Assembly (NCBI GenBank): GCA_027574665.1
Contig: CM050648.1
Coordinates: forward strand, 41,511,700-41,575,699
DNA from: Rhynochetos jubatus
Lineage: Eukaryota; Chordata; Aves; Eurypygiformes; Rhynochetidae
Direction: 5' to 3'
DNA: 64,000 nt
Shown: positions 1-13,005 of the stretch, in pieces
How the letters are laid out: the number at the start of each line of letters is the position of its first letter
How positions within the stretch are numbered: position 1 is the stretch's first letter
Made by a program: the position numbers and the translations under genes
Notes under the pieces: generated by a model
The model's database searches: none
What the model was told of the DNA's origin: nothing
Seen by the model: the letters and a program-made list of their open reading frames with translations, nothing else

Positions 1-3000
1 TATAGCGACAATCTGGGATTAAGTGAAAAATTGCCTTGAATATGGGCAAGAGTCAATCTGGCCAAAGAGGTAAACATAAGAATAAGGACACTGTTCTTTT
101 TCTTTCATTGCAAAGCACCTGCTACCTTTGCTTTAGGGAGAAGAGAACAAAGTCATATCCTGGTTATGTTTTCTCTCTAAATCCATATCACCAGAAAATG
201 ACAGAGATGGAGGATGCAGCCTTCTTCTATTTCCCAAGGGAAGATTTAACCAGTCATCAACATATTTATCACTTACAGGTGAGGAAAAGGCAGGCTTTTG
301 TATCCAGACATACATCTGTCATCTGAACATGACAGTCCTTGTTCTCAGTGGAGAGAGGACGCATTCCCACACATGCAGCAGAAGATGAAGCTACATCTCT
401 GGCCTAGCTCTGAACAGATAGTACGCATTGTAAAACCACATTATCATCACTTATTGGCTTGGGTCCAGTGCAAATCTACTGTTTCCAGTTGCAGAGACAG
501 CTCAGGTGTAGGCTGATGCCTTTGTTGTATACACTTAGGGCCATGTTTCCTGGACATCACAAGATCTTTGTCATAAAATACCTTGCAGTCAAGATCTAGT
601 TTTCTTTAACAACTACAATTCTATCAACAGGCAACAAGATAACTACAGTTCTCTGAAGTAGCATATATGAAAAACTTACAAGATAAACAGACTTGGGATA
701 TGCCAGGCTGAGAGTAGTTCAAAGGTTGCCCACAATTAGAACATAGGTCTTGCTCTTACAGATATCTTTTGCCATTAAAATAAGTAATTTTTTATTTTTA
801 AAAGTATTCAAAATCCATCTGTCTTTCAATCTATCTTTCTACCTGTGTATTTACCAACCAGGGTACCTGTCAGTCAAACACATAGTATTATAGAGGCTTT
901 AATTGTTAAGAAGGGAAAAACTGAGCACTGAATGATGTTCTGAATTGCTCTATTCACACAGATCTAATCTGAGATAGATTTATAGTTGAATAGTAAAAGA
1001 ATAAGTCAGTGAAATCAGGATGGCTTTGGTTAATAACAGGATGAGGACTCAGCAAAGATGGCTATGCAACTAAAATATTCAGCATCTTGTAATACTTTAA
1101 TTTTCTCAACAGGAAGAGTTCTGCTATAATTATGGGCAGAGCTATATTTGAAAGGCTTGAATTTCCACAGACTCTGAATTCATCAATTGGATTGCACAAT
1201 TTACAGAAAAGACAAGCCTGAATATCTTGTCTCATCTGAGTGAGACAGCTTTGATATCACAACTCTCACTGCCTGATTGCTAGAACAGCAGTACTTGGGA
1301 CAAATAAAAATTAAGGATTCTATAGGTTTTGGACAGCTTTTGATATATTGCTGCCCATCCGTGCATGAAGTTGCAAGAATAACCTAGTCCTTTCTGAGAG
1401 CAAGGACTGACAGAGACAAGAAAGGCAAGCATAGACATCAGCAGAGTGCCTCTATTCAAAGTTCTACCAGAGTGATGGAAGTACAAATTAGGAGATGAGA
1501 CAATAGGAGGTGGAGAGGGAATTACAGTAACACTGAGTAAAGCAACAAAGAAAAGAAGCAGCGGTGACAGGAAAACAATTCTGGTATGTGCATTTTATAG
1601 CCGGTGTGAGTAGGAGAGTTTCTCCCACCACACTGATGTGAAAGCAAGAAGAGTGTCTCATGCCAGGGGAGTAGCAGATGGAGCAACTGTATTTCATATG
1701 AGGACTTGTGCTCTGGGACCATCAAGCTGCTGTGGGAGCTGCTCAAAATTTGTATGTCAGCATCATTGCTGCAGTCCATGACTTATATCCTGAGGATGAA
1801 AAAGTATTTTGGGTTACATTATCTACAGAAATACAAGTTGTCCTTTATTCAGTAGAAGTTGTTTTACTGCCTTCTTTATCCTGTGTTCAAATACATTCTA
1901 GAAGTGTTTTATCTAATCTCTGACATGTGTGAATCATTTTCTCATTCACTTTCCAAAATAAATTATGTGTGCAACACATAAATTAGTTTCCTGTTAGATA
2001 TAAAAATGTTGTTGTTAAGGAAAAGTTTCTTTCACATGATAAGAGGTATGTGGTATGTTCTGCAGCAATCCATGTGGGCTGGGGACTTTTGGGGATGTCC
2101 AGCGGTGTTATGCTGCAACATTGCAGTCTGACTGGGAAGTATCTACACTGTCTGTAATGGAACGGCTTTTTGACAACCTCAAATTGCAGATACTTATTCA
2201 CAGGTGCCTCTTCACGGTGGCAAACTAGAGTCTGTGAAAACTCCTGAAAATATATGCTGAGTTGACTGATGTAGGCATTTATATCTGCACACAGAGAGAT
2301 GGTGTTACGGTCACAACCTCCCCAGCACGCTCTCCTTTGCTTCCAGCATAAGCTTCAGCTTTGTTTTAAATACTTGGTTTCTTTTCATCCACACAATGAA
2401 CTTATCCAGGCAACGGGTCACGCTGGCAGTGGTGGTAACACATACGTGATGCAGATGGCAAACCACTGTCTGCCTACGGACTGATTTTGGTTAGGAGCTG
2501 AATCCACATTATCTCACAGGATCTCCTAACAGCTGCTCATGAATTCTATACAGTGCAGGCTGGAGGCACAGACTCCCCTGGTGCACAAAGCAGAATTGCA
2601 ACTTTTTCTAGAATTTATACATCCAACATCTTATCTCTGCTTTGCTTTTCACATTTTCAGAGTTTGAAATGTTCAGGGAAAGGAAAATAGAATGATTTTT
2701 TTTTTTTTCAAGTAGGCAAGAATGCAAACAAAAACTTTAAACCAAAAAATGTTTTCTAGAATACTGTCTGGTTTTTAAACCGAAATGTCTTACAGACAAT
2801 TAGGAGGTTCATTAAGAAAATACAGGACTACCTACAGCAGAGGACAATTAGCAGCTTCAACCTATCTGTCATCTTGCTGAAGAGCTATTTTCACATCCAG
2901 TTCTTTGATGGATTACCAAATTATTTTTGTCAAAGGAGGACTTTGTGCATAATGATCATGCCTAGTCAAATGATATGAGCACAGTTTATCAATGGCTCTT

Positions 3001-6000
3001 CTTTTTTTTTTTTTGTAGAGGACAATATCAAAAGCCTACACAACTGCTGCAACCACTTCAGTGCACCTTTTAAATCCCACCACCACCTTTCTCAGTTTCA
3101 GTCCAGCAGGAAGAATGGAGAGATAAAAAGTCACAAAAGGAATAAAATATCTTGGAAATCAGGAAGAAATTCTGTTTATTTAGCTCATATTTACTATAAA
3201 TATCTAGAAGAGAAATGTAGGCAGAATGGGATGAGATAAAATTCCCCATCCAGCTTAAAAATCTCCAAGTGCAATAGTCAATGACAAGATAGTACAGTAA
3301 CGCTTGAGAAATAAACTTTTCCAAAAGCATAAAATCTTGGCTGAATGTGATGATATTTCAATCTTGAACACATGCTTTATTCTTATAATACGGGAAGCTG
3401 GCCTTCACACAAAGGCAATGAAAAGAGAAACATGGCTTCTAAAACCTAAAAGCCATTGTATTTAATAATACAAATGCCTGAGGAAGAAAAGATAGAAATA
3501 TCTCAAGCTTACATATGACTACAATTATTTTCCTGCAAAAAACTCACTTTCAAGACCTTTAAAGAAAAGGACTCATCTGGAGAATGATTTTGCATTACTC
3601 TCATAATATGCATCCTATGAAAAATTATCATGCTTCATGACACACTAATTCTGATAATATAATTCAGTCCAGAAATTTGCACATATATTATACATTAATA
3701 TGAGAAAAATGGGGTACTACAACCAATTGTGAAAGCTGCAGACTTTTATTGTTATTGACCAACCATATACAACAATGCCATTTATATATATTTTTTTCAG
3801 ATAACACAAGTATTTAATGAACACAGTAGTATTAAGAAGACATTGTTAGGGAGACTGTGAACCCAGGGTCACTTCAGATCCACTTCAGTTTCAGGTTTCC
3901 CTGGAACCCGTTTATCAAGAGCTTAAGAATCCTTTTATTTCCTGTATGTATCAGCTTACACATTCTGGTTTCTACCTTTATGGTCCTCAATGACCTTCTA
4001 CCATGTTTGGAAAGTGAAATAATTGTATTAAGGTTACTTCTCATTAATAATATATTGCTGCAGACTTACCAAGAAATTAATGACAATGAAAAAAATGTAT
4101 GTAAACCAGGATGGCTGGGTTGCATAATTATCTTCCTTGTATGATACAGTATTTTGCCTTGTTTGCGCTATTTTCAGAGATTATTTTATTTATTTTATTT
4201 AAATGGCTGTAGGGTAGTCCTGAATCTCTGCATATTCTTCCCTCAGGGAAAGACCTTGACAAGTTCATTTTGGGTTTTCATGTTTTAGTGTCTGATGTAG
4301 TTTCTTAAGGCTTTGTTCTGAAATTATCCAGGAGAAAACTATTCAACATCCTTCAGAAATTACCACTGTTGACAAGCAAGTATTTTAGGGTCAGAAATTA
4401 ATTAAAATTCAGAGATCCAATTTTTATGTTAGCTGTTTTGTTGCTGAGCTTTAGTAGCAGATGCATTTGTGATGTAAAGTTAAACTATATTTCCATTTCT
4501 GCCTTTCACAATTGATCTGGATCTGCCAGTCCTTTTTCTCCCCTAATTTTCTCTTTGTTTTTCTCTTTGAAGATACAGCTCTGTTAGAGAACATTAATGT
4601 AATTTATTCATGTGTAGCATAATATTTAAAAGAAATTACTGCTTTGAACGGAGAAAATGGATGGGTAGTGTTGAATTGGCTCATCTGAGAGGTTACATAA
4701 TTGATATTTACTACTACTGTCTGCACTTTCTTGAATTTTTCATATGAAATTTAATCACCAAACCAATAAATAAAATGAAAGTAAAGAAAACTAAAACATG
4801 AATAGATCCACCACCTGGCAGCTCATGTCAAAAGGTAATAGTGAAGGATGCTCTCAGTTTAAATATTTATATAAGGAGTTCTTCTGAGTCAGCATGTGTT
4901 TTTAAAACAGGTCAATTTATAGCACATTTTTTCCAACCATAATGAGGTTCCTAGAGCTTAAATAATTTCATAAATTACATTTATTTTGACATCTCAAGAA
5001 AGTAGCTTGTAACAAAGAGATGCCCAAACAAATTCACCTACAGTGAATTAAAGCAAGGATCAGGCTGGCTTTGATTGAAGAGATGATAGGAAAATGTTTT
5101 AAAATATAAAGAGGGGCCTATCCATTAGCCATTTAGTGTTCATAGATATTTCTTGTGTGCCTTCAAAAGTGCAAGCACCTGGTAGAAGGCCAGCACATGC
5201 TGTAGCCCAGTTGAAATGAATTGCAAAATTTATTCTGATTTCAGTAAGAAAGAACTTATTTCAAGAACTTCTTGTGATTAAAACTGGCTGAAATTATTTA
5301 GACAATTAACAAAAATTGTTAATTTTTGGTGGGTTTTGCATATCATGTCTCAGCAAGGCATGCTACATTAATTTCCACGAAAACTTTTTAAATCCAAGAA
5401 GTACCTAAGTGAGGCCATATGTTCTTGTGTATTCTATTAACATTTCAGAAATTACTCTCCTGCAGAAAAATGTAAGCAGAAACTGTACTCCTTTTAAAAA
5501 AATCTTCCTCTTCGTTACAAGAATAAATGCAAATGTCTAGCCCATAAAAATAGAACAATTCATAATGCTTTGGTAGTCCTCTTCCTTAAATGTCATCTAT
5601 GCCAAACATTAAGCAAGAAAGGTTTGTGATATATTCCCCCTTTGAAAACATAAGAACGGTTAGCACCCAGGTATTCCCATCCCATTTTAAACATCAGTTA
5701 TTTCAAGGTTTTTCTAAACTTTTTATTTGCAAGAGGAAATGAATTGTTTGGAAGAAGGCTGTCCATGATAAATGAATGTAGATTTAATATCATCATACTA
5801 AGTCACAGTTTTTACAGTATATTTCTTACGTGGGGTTGACAGTATTGGTCACAGCTGTCTTGTAGTTTCCTTCTAAGATTACTTTTCAATTACACACATG
5901 TCTCTCTATGTCACAGTTCATGCTATGCTTTATGTTGGTCTTAATTTTTATTTTAAAAAAATAAATTATAGAGATCCTTTCAGGATACAACAAACCACCA

Positions 6001-6988
6001 CTAATGGTGGTGGGAAGGACAATGTCCTTCCAGATGTTGTGAGATAATAAAAAACCATCAGCATCAACTTGTGAATACCAAGCAGACAAGAGACATCATC
6101 CCAGCATGGTGGTGAGGTTGACTCTCTGGCACAAAAATAGGAAAAGTGTGACTGCAGGGCTGGGTGGGAAAATACAGGCAGAAAACAAAGCTCCACATGT
6201 CGTCTGAACCAAAATCAGAGTGTCATGAGGGACTCTGAGTGGCACAATAGGCTTTGGGTGTGAACTTTGAAAGAAAGACCAGGTGGCAGCCCCTCTGCTC
6301 ATGCTCAGCTCCTGGGCAAGGGAAGATAAGTGACAAGTTGTCACTACCATAGATGTGATTTGATTTATTGGAACAAAAGGCCATTTTATTCAGGAGAGAG
6401 AAAGCTCTTAGACAGGTAAGAGATTGAAGCAAAGGACTGCTAATGATAAACTGAGAAAAAAATCACCCATCTAATCAAGTGTACAATGACTTGCGAGGAT
6501 ATGAAGAGACAAAACGTGTAAGACTAACAGAAAATAAGTCTTCTCTGGAACTAAAAGAACACTATTAAGGCACAATATTAAAGCTTGTGGAAAACTGTAT
6601 GCTTGAAAAAAAAGTCAAATATAACTTGTTTAGAAAAGACAGAGAACGTAAAAAATGCAAAACAGGGCCATGTGGAGCCCTCAACATACCCTTCATTGCT
6701 TTGCAGCTATTAGGAATAAAGGGAATATAAGACTTTGAGCATTCATGGATCACTTTTGGTCCACTAACCAAACTAGTGTAACATTTTGTGAACTGCAAAC
6801 CAGAGCAAGTTACTCAATAAGCACTTCTCAGTGGTATGTGAAAAATAAATCATGTTATATAATGTCACCAGTCCAGGAAACCTTTCATGAGGGATTTGTG
6901 TGGGGCCCCACTTCTCTCCTGTGATTGTTTAACAATGGAAGTTACAAAGTAAGGAGAAAAAGTGCTTCTGCTAAAATTTAGGGGCTTT
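1..6988. other. AT-rich non-coding stretch, no gene recognised
   Basis: No open frame here exceeds about 100 codons and none shows a recognisable domain. Short homopolymers occur at about 2697-2709 and 3002-3014 (T runs), and a TTTTA/TTTAT-rich simple stretch lies at about 4172-4200. I saw no CR1 3' signature, LTR or RNA gene. The last few hundred bases before 6989 could hold further decayed CR1, since the element that follows is clearly old, but I could not align them. Confidence 0.6.
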
Positions 6989-7752
6989 GAGAAACTGATA
7001 AATAATAATGAAGACAGGGAAGCCACACAACCAAATGTCTCTTAACAAAGGGGGTATACCAACAGAATGCCGGAGTGCACCCTAGAAAGCAGAGATTCTG
7101 AAAAGAATTAAAATTCACAGCAGGGAAGAAAACCTCATTAATACCTCTGAGTGACATGCATTAGTGAAAAAGGACTGTTTGAACCCTGTAATCCACAAAG
7201 CAGAAGTAATTTTATCCCTGTGTGAAACACAGGTGAGGCTAGTACTGAAATATAGCACACAGTTTTGGTGGCTGCATTTATAGGGAGGTTTAGAAGCCTC
7301 AAGAGAGCTCCGAAGATAACCACAGTAGTTATTCATTTTCTGGAGAAAACATCTTGCTGTTAAAAGCTTAATGCTCAAATCTGGTTAGCTTATTAAAAGA
7401 GAAGATTGAGGAGTGATTTGATTACAGAGTATAATGCCTTCACAAGGAGAAAACAGAGGGGAGTACGTATTCTTTAGTGAGAAAGGCATAAGAAAACCCA
7501 AGAAATTGAATCAGATAAATTCTAATAGGAAATAAGATACAAACCCCAGTAGCACTCTGACAGATTATTTCCTGAAGTAAGCTGCTTCGAGAATCCACCA
7601 TCTCCTACACTCTCATCATCCTTGAATCAGAGCAGTACAATTTGCTTTGAAGACGTGCTATTCAGAACAAACACAAAGGCCACTGGACCCAGTAGAGTAG
7701 TATGTGATAAACACCAATGGCACGTGATACAGATGATCAGACTAGCTGACTG
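6989..7752 (+). mobile_element. Ancient CR1 LINE fragment (ORF2 C-terminal region and 3' UTR)
   Basis: This matches, from memory of the family, the old amniote CR1/L3-like group. The match begins with a stretch resembling 'actgataaataataatgaag', followed by the CTGGAAAGCAG...TCTGAAAAG motif near 7082. The sense equivalent of the cap-proximal CVQFW region (cagttttggt, about 7260-7269) comes next. Then come AAAAGAGAAGATTGAGGAGTGA-like sequence near 7395-7418, a block like GAATCAGATAAATTC...GGAAATAAG near 7508-7535, and AGATGATCAGACTAG near 7731-7745. The order and spacing fit the CR1 ORF2 end running into the 3' UTR. The reading frame is destroyed by many indels. Divergence is far greater than in the other CR1 copies here, so this is probably a pre-avian insertion. 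Confidence 0.72.
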
Positions 7753-10700
7753 AGGAGCACCTAGGGCTTATGCTATTGCTTTTTGGATATCTTTTGAATT
7801 CAGCAAATTATCACTTTCTGAAATTCTCAGTTTATATCTGCCCATTCGGTATTGAAAGAACAACTGGCAGGAGCAGCCCTCTGACATCCACACACAACCC
7901 TTTCGTGGCACCACAACTCTCACCCAGCACCTGAGTAAGCCTTTCCTTAGGACTGCAGAAGTGCAGTCCTTGGAGAACTCTTCAAATTGCTTCTTTTCCC
8001 TGGAGGAAAATAAGATGTAGTACCATGCTGTAAAAGAGTGTGATTAGACACTTTCCTGCATTGCAATGGCTTGGATTGGAGGACCTGGTGCGTGTGTGGT
8101 AAGTGAGCAGGGTGGGTGGACAGGTAAACATAGAAAAAGGAGCTGAAAATGTCAGAGGAAGAAAGACTGAAAAGAACCTAAAATAAGCAGGAATAAATGC
8201 ACTATGTGAAAGGAGAGAAGAAAATTAGAAGATACAAGGCTGGAAAGGTGAGGAGTTAGGAGTGCTGCATATGGAAAAGGGGCCAATTCAAACCTAATGC
8301 AAGCCACACCACCTACTAAAATTCAGGGTTAGGAACTGTACTAAGGGTCCACAGGAACAGACATTAAAAGACAATGTCAGTGGACTATAAAAATGTGATT
8401 TAAATATATAAAAACAGTATAATTTTGCACAGAAATATGAGACTTATGAATTGCTACATACTGTGAATGAGAGAACAATTCCACAAAAGGATAAAAAAGA
8501 AGGGCAAATGTTTCATAAAATATACTCTGTACATTCAGCAGGAACAGTCTCATTACTACTGAAATCGTGAATGCTGCAAGATAAAGCGTCATCCATACAG
8601 CCACAAAAAAGAAGTTAGCAAGGGGATTGCTATTACCATGATTGCTATTGCTGTAGTTGCTACATGAGCAATAGCTCTGCTATTAAATCTCCGGGCACAG
8701 AAGGAAATTCCTGGCGGTGGGGTGTCAAGGCGGGCGGAATGTTGCATTCTGCCTGGTTCATTTTACATTTAGATTCACTGGAAGTTTACAGGGCAAAGGG
8801 ATCATTCTATAAAAAGCCTGAAGCGAAGAGGAAATGAGAACAGAAAGCCAGGTGCTGTTGGGACCCCTCCTGCCTCCTAAAAGATCAATGAGCGATTTGA
8901 AATAATTCTCGTGGGGCAGTATAAAAGTAAATAGTACTCATATCCACCAAAATTTTGCCCTGCTTGTAAAAGCTAGGATGACTGCCCATCCCAACTCCCA
9001 TACAGCTTCTGTGTTCCATTTCCACCTCTCGCTCAGTCTTTTCCCTCGTTCCTCAGATCACTTTACTTTCTGATCCAAACTGCAATGAGCACTCCAGACG
9101 TCTAGGCCAAAATCTCAGTAATTTTTGTTGGAGGAGTTTTGGGGGCTGCCCTCAAAGTCAAGGGGCCAAAACTTTCTGTAAAACCCTTAAGTGCATGCTT
9201 TTAAGGCTTCACTAGTTTTTAGAGCAAGATGCCTAAAGCTGACAGCTATCACAAAGCAGCTGTTGGAAAAAAAAAACATTAGGAGCATTTTGAAATCTGT
9301 AAAGAATTGGTGAATCACTGCCTATGATATTTGAAGAACTGAAATACCTGAAAATGTGACAACATGAATCATATTTCTCTTTGTCATCACCGTGACTAAC
9401 TGTTTCCCACTTGAAATAAGATGTTTTCTAAGTTTCCTTCCTTTATAAATGTGGCACATGGGAATTATTCTTCAGGTAGATGGGATGATTTTTCCTGAAG
9501 AGAGGCGATCATACGCACTTAAGGAAAAGTTACACAGTGGCAAGGAAAGTTCTGAGGTTAAGATTCCTGTAAGTATCAAGTTGTATATTAATTTTTAAAC
9601 ATAACTTAAAACATACGTGAGTACAGCCTCACCCTGGGGGATGATAAGCATGTGGCTTCAGAAATGATAAATACCAGGTGTACAAAGTTTCCTAAAAGCT
9701 TGTCGACAGCTCTGAAGGAACCACCCGCTTCCAGCAGCCAAAGAGCTGACTGGTGCACCAATGATTTACAAAAGTTACCCTGAAACTCCCTTTAGACATT
9801 AAAAAGAGGAGATGGTAAAAAAAAAAAAGCACATTTGAAAACAGATCCAAGACCTCTAACCTGGGAACTCTAACGAGGCTTGAAATATGTTGGGGATTTA
9901 ACCTAGAGATAACCACTGAAGGTAGGAATGGGTCTAGATGCTTTGAAAATCCCATCTTTCCCAGCTCTAGGCAGTCTTCCCGGCACAGAGAACAACTCGT
10001 GCCCCAGTGCCACTGTGCCATGCTCCTCTTGCTTCATCTGCAGAAGTGTTTTCTTGCTGTCACCTCTCGTGAAAGGTGAGATTTATCTGGGAAAGAATTC
10101 AAGCATAAAACTCAAGATAAAAACATCTCTAACAGACTTTTATAGGTTACCATGTGCTTTGATATATTCGCTTTCTAAAATATTTCTTTTTCGGCTTCTA
10201 AAGCTTTTCTCAGATTATGTCTCCAATGATCACTCTAAAGGTTTCCTCTCCTTCTTCATATTTACACTTTTCTTAGGTTTCCAGACAGAACTGTTTGAAC
10301 ACAGTATTTTTTTCATTAAGCTATCCATTCCTAGATAGTGTTTTCATTGGTATCTTGCCCTCCTTTCAATCTTCTCAAGCTGAAGGTACCTTTCTCTTTT
10401 ACACTTTTGTCTTTGATTTGTAATATAATGTTTTTATATTTTTCCTTCAGAAAAGGTATTTGCTATTATCTAGGTCCCATATCACTTTTCTTCAGGACAT
10501 TATATCCCCAGAGGCGAAATGAAGTTTCACCAATTCATGTAGCAATTTTTCCCCCAAAAACAGAGGCGTGAAGTCTCTCAACCAACTGTAAGAAACATTT
10601 TATTTCTGGGATGTCGTCACATCTATCACATCTTTATTTAATTTAGTAACAGAAAGAAGTACTATGTAAACAGCATTAATAGTGAGCTAACAACCTAATA

Positions 10701-12559
10701 GAGCTAGTCAAAACACTTCTCTAAGCTTGTGTCCTGACTAATGAACCCACTGTACCGGGGTTGTATTATAAACTATGTCTTGATAGTTTGTCACCCAAAC
10801 CCAAGGAACCCAAGACAGGGGGATGGTGTCAGTAGGCTTTTTTTCTAGCAAGGCTAAGAAGTGCTTGGCACATTGAGGCAGTTCCAGCAAAGACAGATGC
10901 TACACAAGTGTTCTTGAGATTGCTGTTGAGTAAGTCAGTAAGTGCTCCCTGGCACATGGCCATAAACCCGACATGCACCCTACCATATCAGCAGGGAGGA
11001 GAGCAGCTCTGGAGTATACTCTCCTGACACTTCTTCTCAATTGCCTAAGGATAGACTGGATAGCCATTAAAATTCAATAATGTACCTCAGTGGGGTTTTT
11101 TTGCAGCAGGCTGGCAGGTTCCATCACTCACGAAATTCCTTGTTAATTTTATTTTTTTGCTTATGGAGCTCAATAATGTCATTTTATGACATTTGATTAG
11201 GTTCTTATTCCATGCTATGGACTTTGTATTGTTAAATCTATTAGGAAATTTTTTGCAAAAAATGAAAAGGTATAGTGAAAATAGGAAACAAGAAAACCCT
11301 CTTTAGTCCCAGCTAAGGAGTTCTTTGAGTTAAATTTCAACATTTCAGTGACAAGATGTACACAATCCTTAAATAATAGTAGAAGCAACTTTTTGGAAGA
11401 TCCCCATCTCCCTTGGGAAGTTTGTTTATACATCCCTTTGAATGACCCTTTTGGAAGATAATTTAACCTGACAGTCCTGTGTCAAATAAATTTATAACTT
11501 GAACATTAGATGAAAATACACATAAATCTAGTTTATTGTTTGGGAAAATACATTATTTGTATCAGCCTGCACTGAAAATCACAGGCTATTGCCTGTGCCT
11601 TAATTGTAGAGTACAAGTAGACACTGAAGTGACAAATCTCTGACACTTCAGCAAGCTCAGTTCCCCTCCCATTAGGAAGACATGCAAAGCCTGTATAAAT
11701 GATTTTTTTTTAATGACTTATAAATGCCAAAGAAAATTAATTTTAAAGCGTTCCAGTCACATGAAGACTAAACAAATTGATTAGAGAGCTAGAAAGTAAA
11801 GGTCTGATTGCTCATTACCACCTCAGATCTGCACATGGCAGACTAAGATTTGCTATTGTAAAATCTCAGAAAGTTTATGAAATGGATTCTCTGCTCTTAT
11901 TTTAGCTTTTCACAATAGAAGTGATGATATTACTATCTTTCCTTTGCAGTTTAGATTTTGCTTTTACTTATTTACTAAAACTGCTTGAATATATCTAAAC
12001 CTTTGCTGACTTTTATATGTTCCGAAAATAAAAGAACTTGAAAATAGACTTTTCTTCATTGGCAAGTAAATACAATCTGACTATTTATGTGGAAGGTTGA
12101 ATTAAACAAGCCCCAGGAGGACCTGAAATGTAGTTTAGTTTCTTCCACCGTCCATCTGCTGTCCCTGTTTCTACAGAAAAGAAAACAGACTTCACCTTAT
12201 GGCTGCTTTACAAAGTTCTCTAGGCAATGTAACGCTGAGTCACTGTGGAAAAGGTTGGGTCATGCAGTCTGCATTAGCTCCTGCCAAATGCAACTTGAAG
12301 GTTAGGAGCAGGGAAGAAAATTTCCTTTTGGTCAAATTGTTTCATAATCATTCACCATGACTTTTTCCTACACATTTTTTCTCTAGCATCCAATACCATC
12401 CCCTTATCTGATCCTCAAGTGGTGCTGGACTAGGAGAGTCAAGCAAAGCCAGGGTTTCCTGATAATTGTGAGATCTGGATCCGGCAGTGATTTTTGTCTT
12501 CCTTGTGGGATTATATTTTCCTGTGAGTGTCCTGGGCAACAAGCTGGCTGGATTTATAA
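7753..12559. other. Non-coding stretch without recognised gene
   Basis: The longest open frame (9928-10338, 136 codons, plus strand) is rich in Phe, Leu and Ser with no motif. It overlaps an open frame on the other strand at 9692-10021, so I treat both as chance. The only structured spot I see is the possible promoter near 8.73-8.93 kb, listed separately. The rest is AT-rich unique-looking sequence. Confidence 0.55.
8729..8930 (+). promoter_or_regulatory. Possible promoter: GC box plus TATA-like elements
   Basis: A GC-box-like core (ggcgggcgg) lies at 8729-8737 in a locally CpG-containing patch (8690-8740) that is unusual in this AT-rich window. A TATA-like element (tataaaaag) follows at 8808-8816, and a second (tataaaag) at about 8921-8928. 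Spacing of about 75 bp from GC box to TATA fits a pol II core promoter. No downstream coding exon is recognisable, so this could be a lncRNA promoter, an enhancer or chance. Confidence 0.2.
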
Positions 12560-13005
12560 ACAGAGCTTTAAACTAGATTAAGCAGGGGAAATGGATGGAG
12601 TTCTAAGCACTTGAGAAGATCCAGGGGCTGCTAAGGCATTAGGAAGCAACAGGGAAACACCTATGAATTGCCTCAAGAGAATTAGGGAGAACTCCTCTAA
12701 AAAGGTGATGTGGCTGATAGCCCAGCTGAAGTGCCTCTATACCAACACAGGCAGCATGGTAAACGAACCAGAGGAGTTGCCCAGATGGCAAACTGCAACC
12801 TGATTGCTATCACAGAAACTTGGTGGGGTGAATTGCGTGATTGGAATGCTGTGACTGATGGCTATAAACTATTCAGAATACACGCAAAGAAGGAGATGTG
12901 AGGGAGTTGCCCGATATGCCCAAAATGGGATAGCACAGAGCTATCTTTGACGAACAGAAATGCCCAGATCCAGAGCTTACGGGTAAAAATCAGAGACCAA
13001 GCCAA
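12560..13005 (+). mobile_element. CR1 LINE 5' fragment (5' leader of ORF2 and endonuclease start)
   Basis: The sequence follows the avian CR1 consensus through the region before and at the start of ORF2. A 'cattaggaagcaac' block near 12637 leads to 'gctgaagtgcctctatacca' at about 12725-12744 and then the APE-type endonuclease coding region. Similarity fades around 13005, inside the endonuclease domain. CR1 copies are usually truncated at the 5' end and keep the 3' end. A copy that retains only 5'-region sequence must therefore have lost its 3' part by deletion or rearrangement. Confidence 0.8.
12710..12901 (+). pseudogene. CR1 ORF2 apurinic-like endonuclease N-terminal remnant
   Basis: A 63-codon open stretch encodes IAITETWW followed by DGYKLFR. 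These are hallmarks of the N-terminal APE-like endonuclease of CR1 ORF2, where the Glu of the TETWW motif belongs to the metal-binding active site. The preceding CLYTN-type segment (from about 12731) reads in a different frame, so at least one frameshift separates it from the TETWW segment. The frame stops at 12899-12901. The intact protein would be over 900 residues including a reverse transcriptase, so this is a dead fragment inside the mobile-element entry. Confidence 0.8.

Noticed and set aside
9928-10338. 136-codon hydrophobic open frame resembling a membrane protein.
   Set aside because: The Phe/Leu richness comes from T-rich DNA. There is no motif, and it overlaps an open frame on the other strand.
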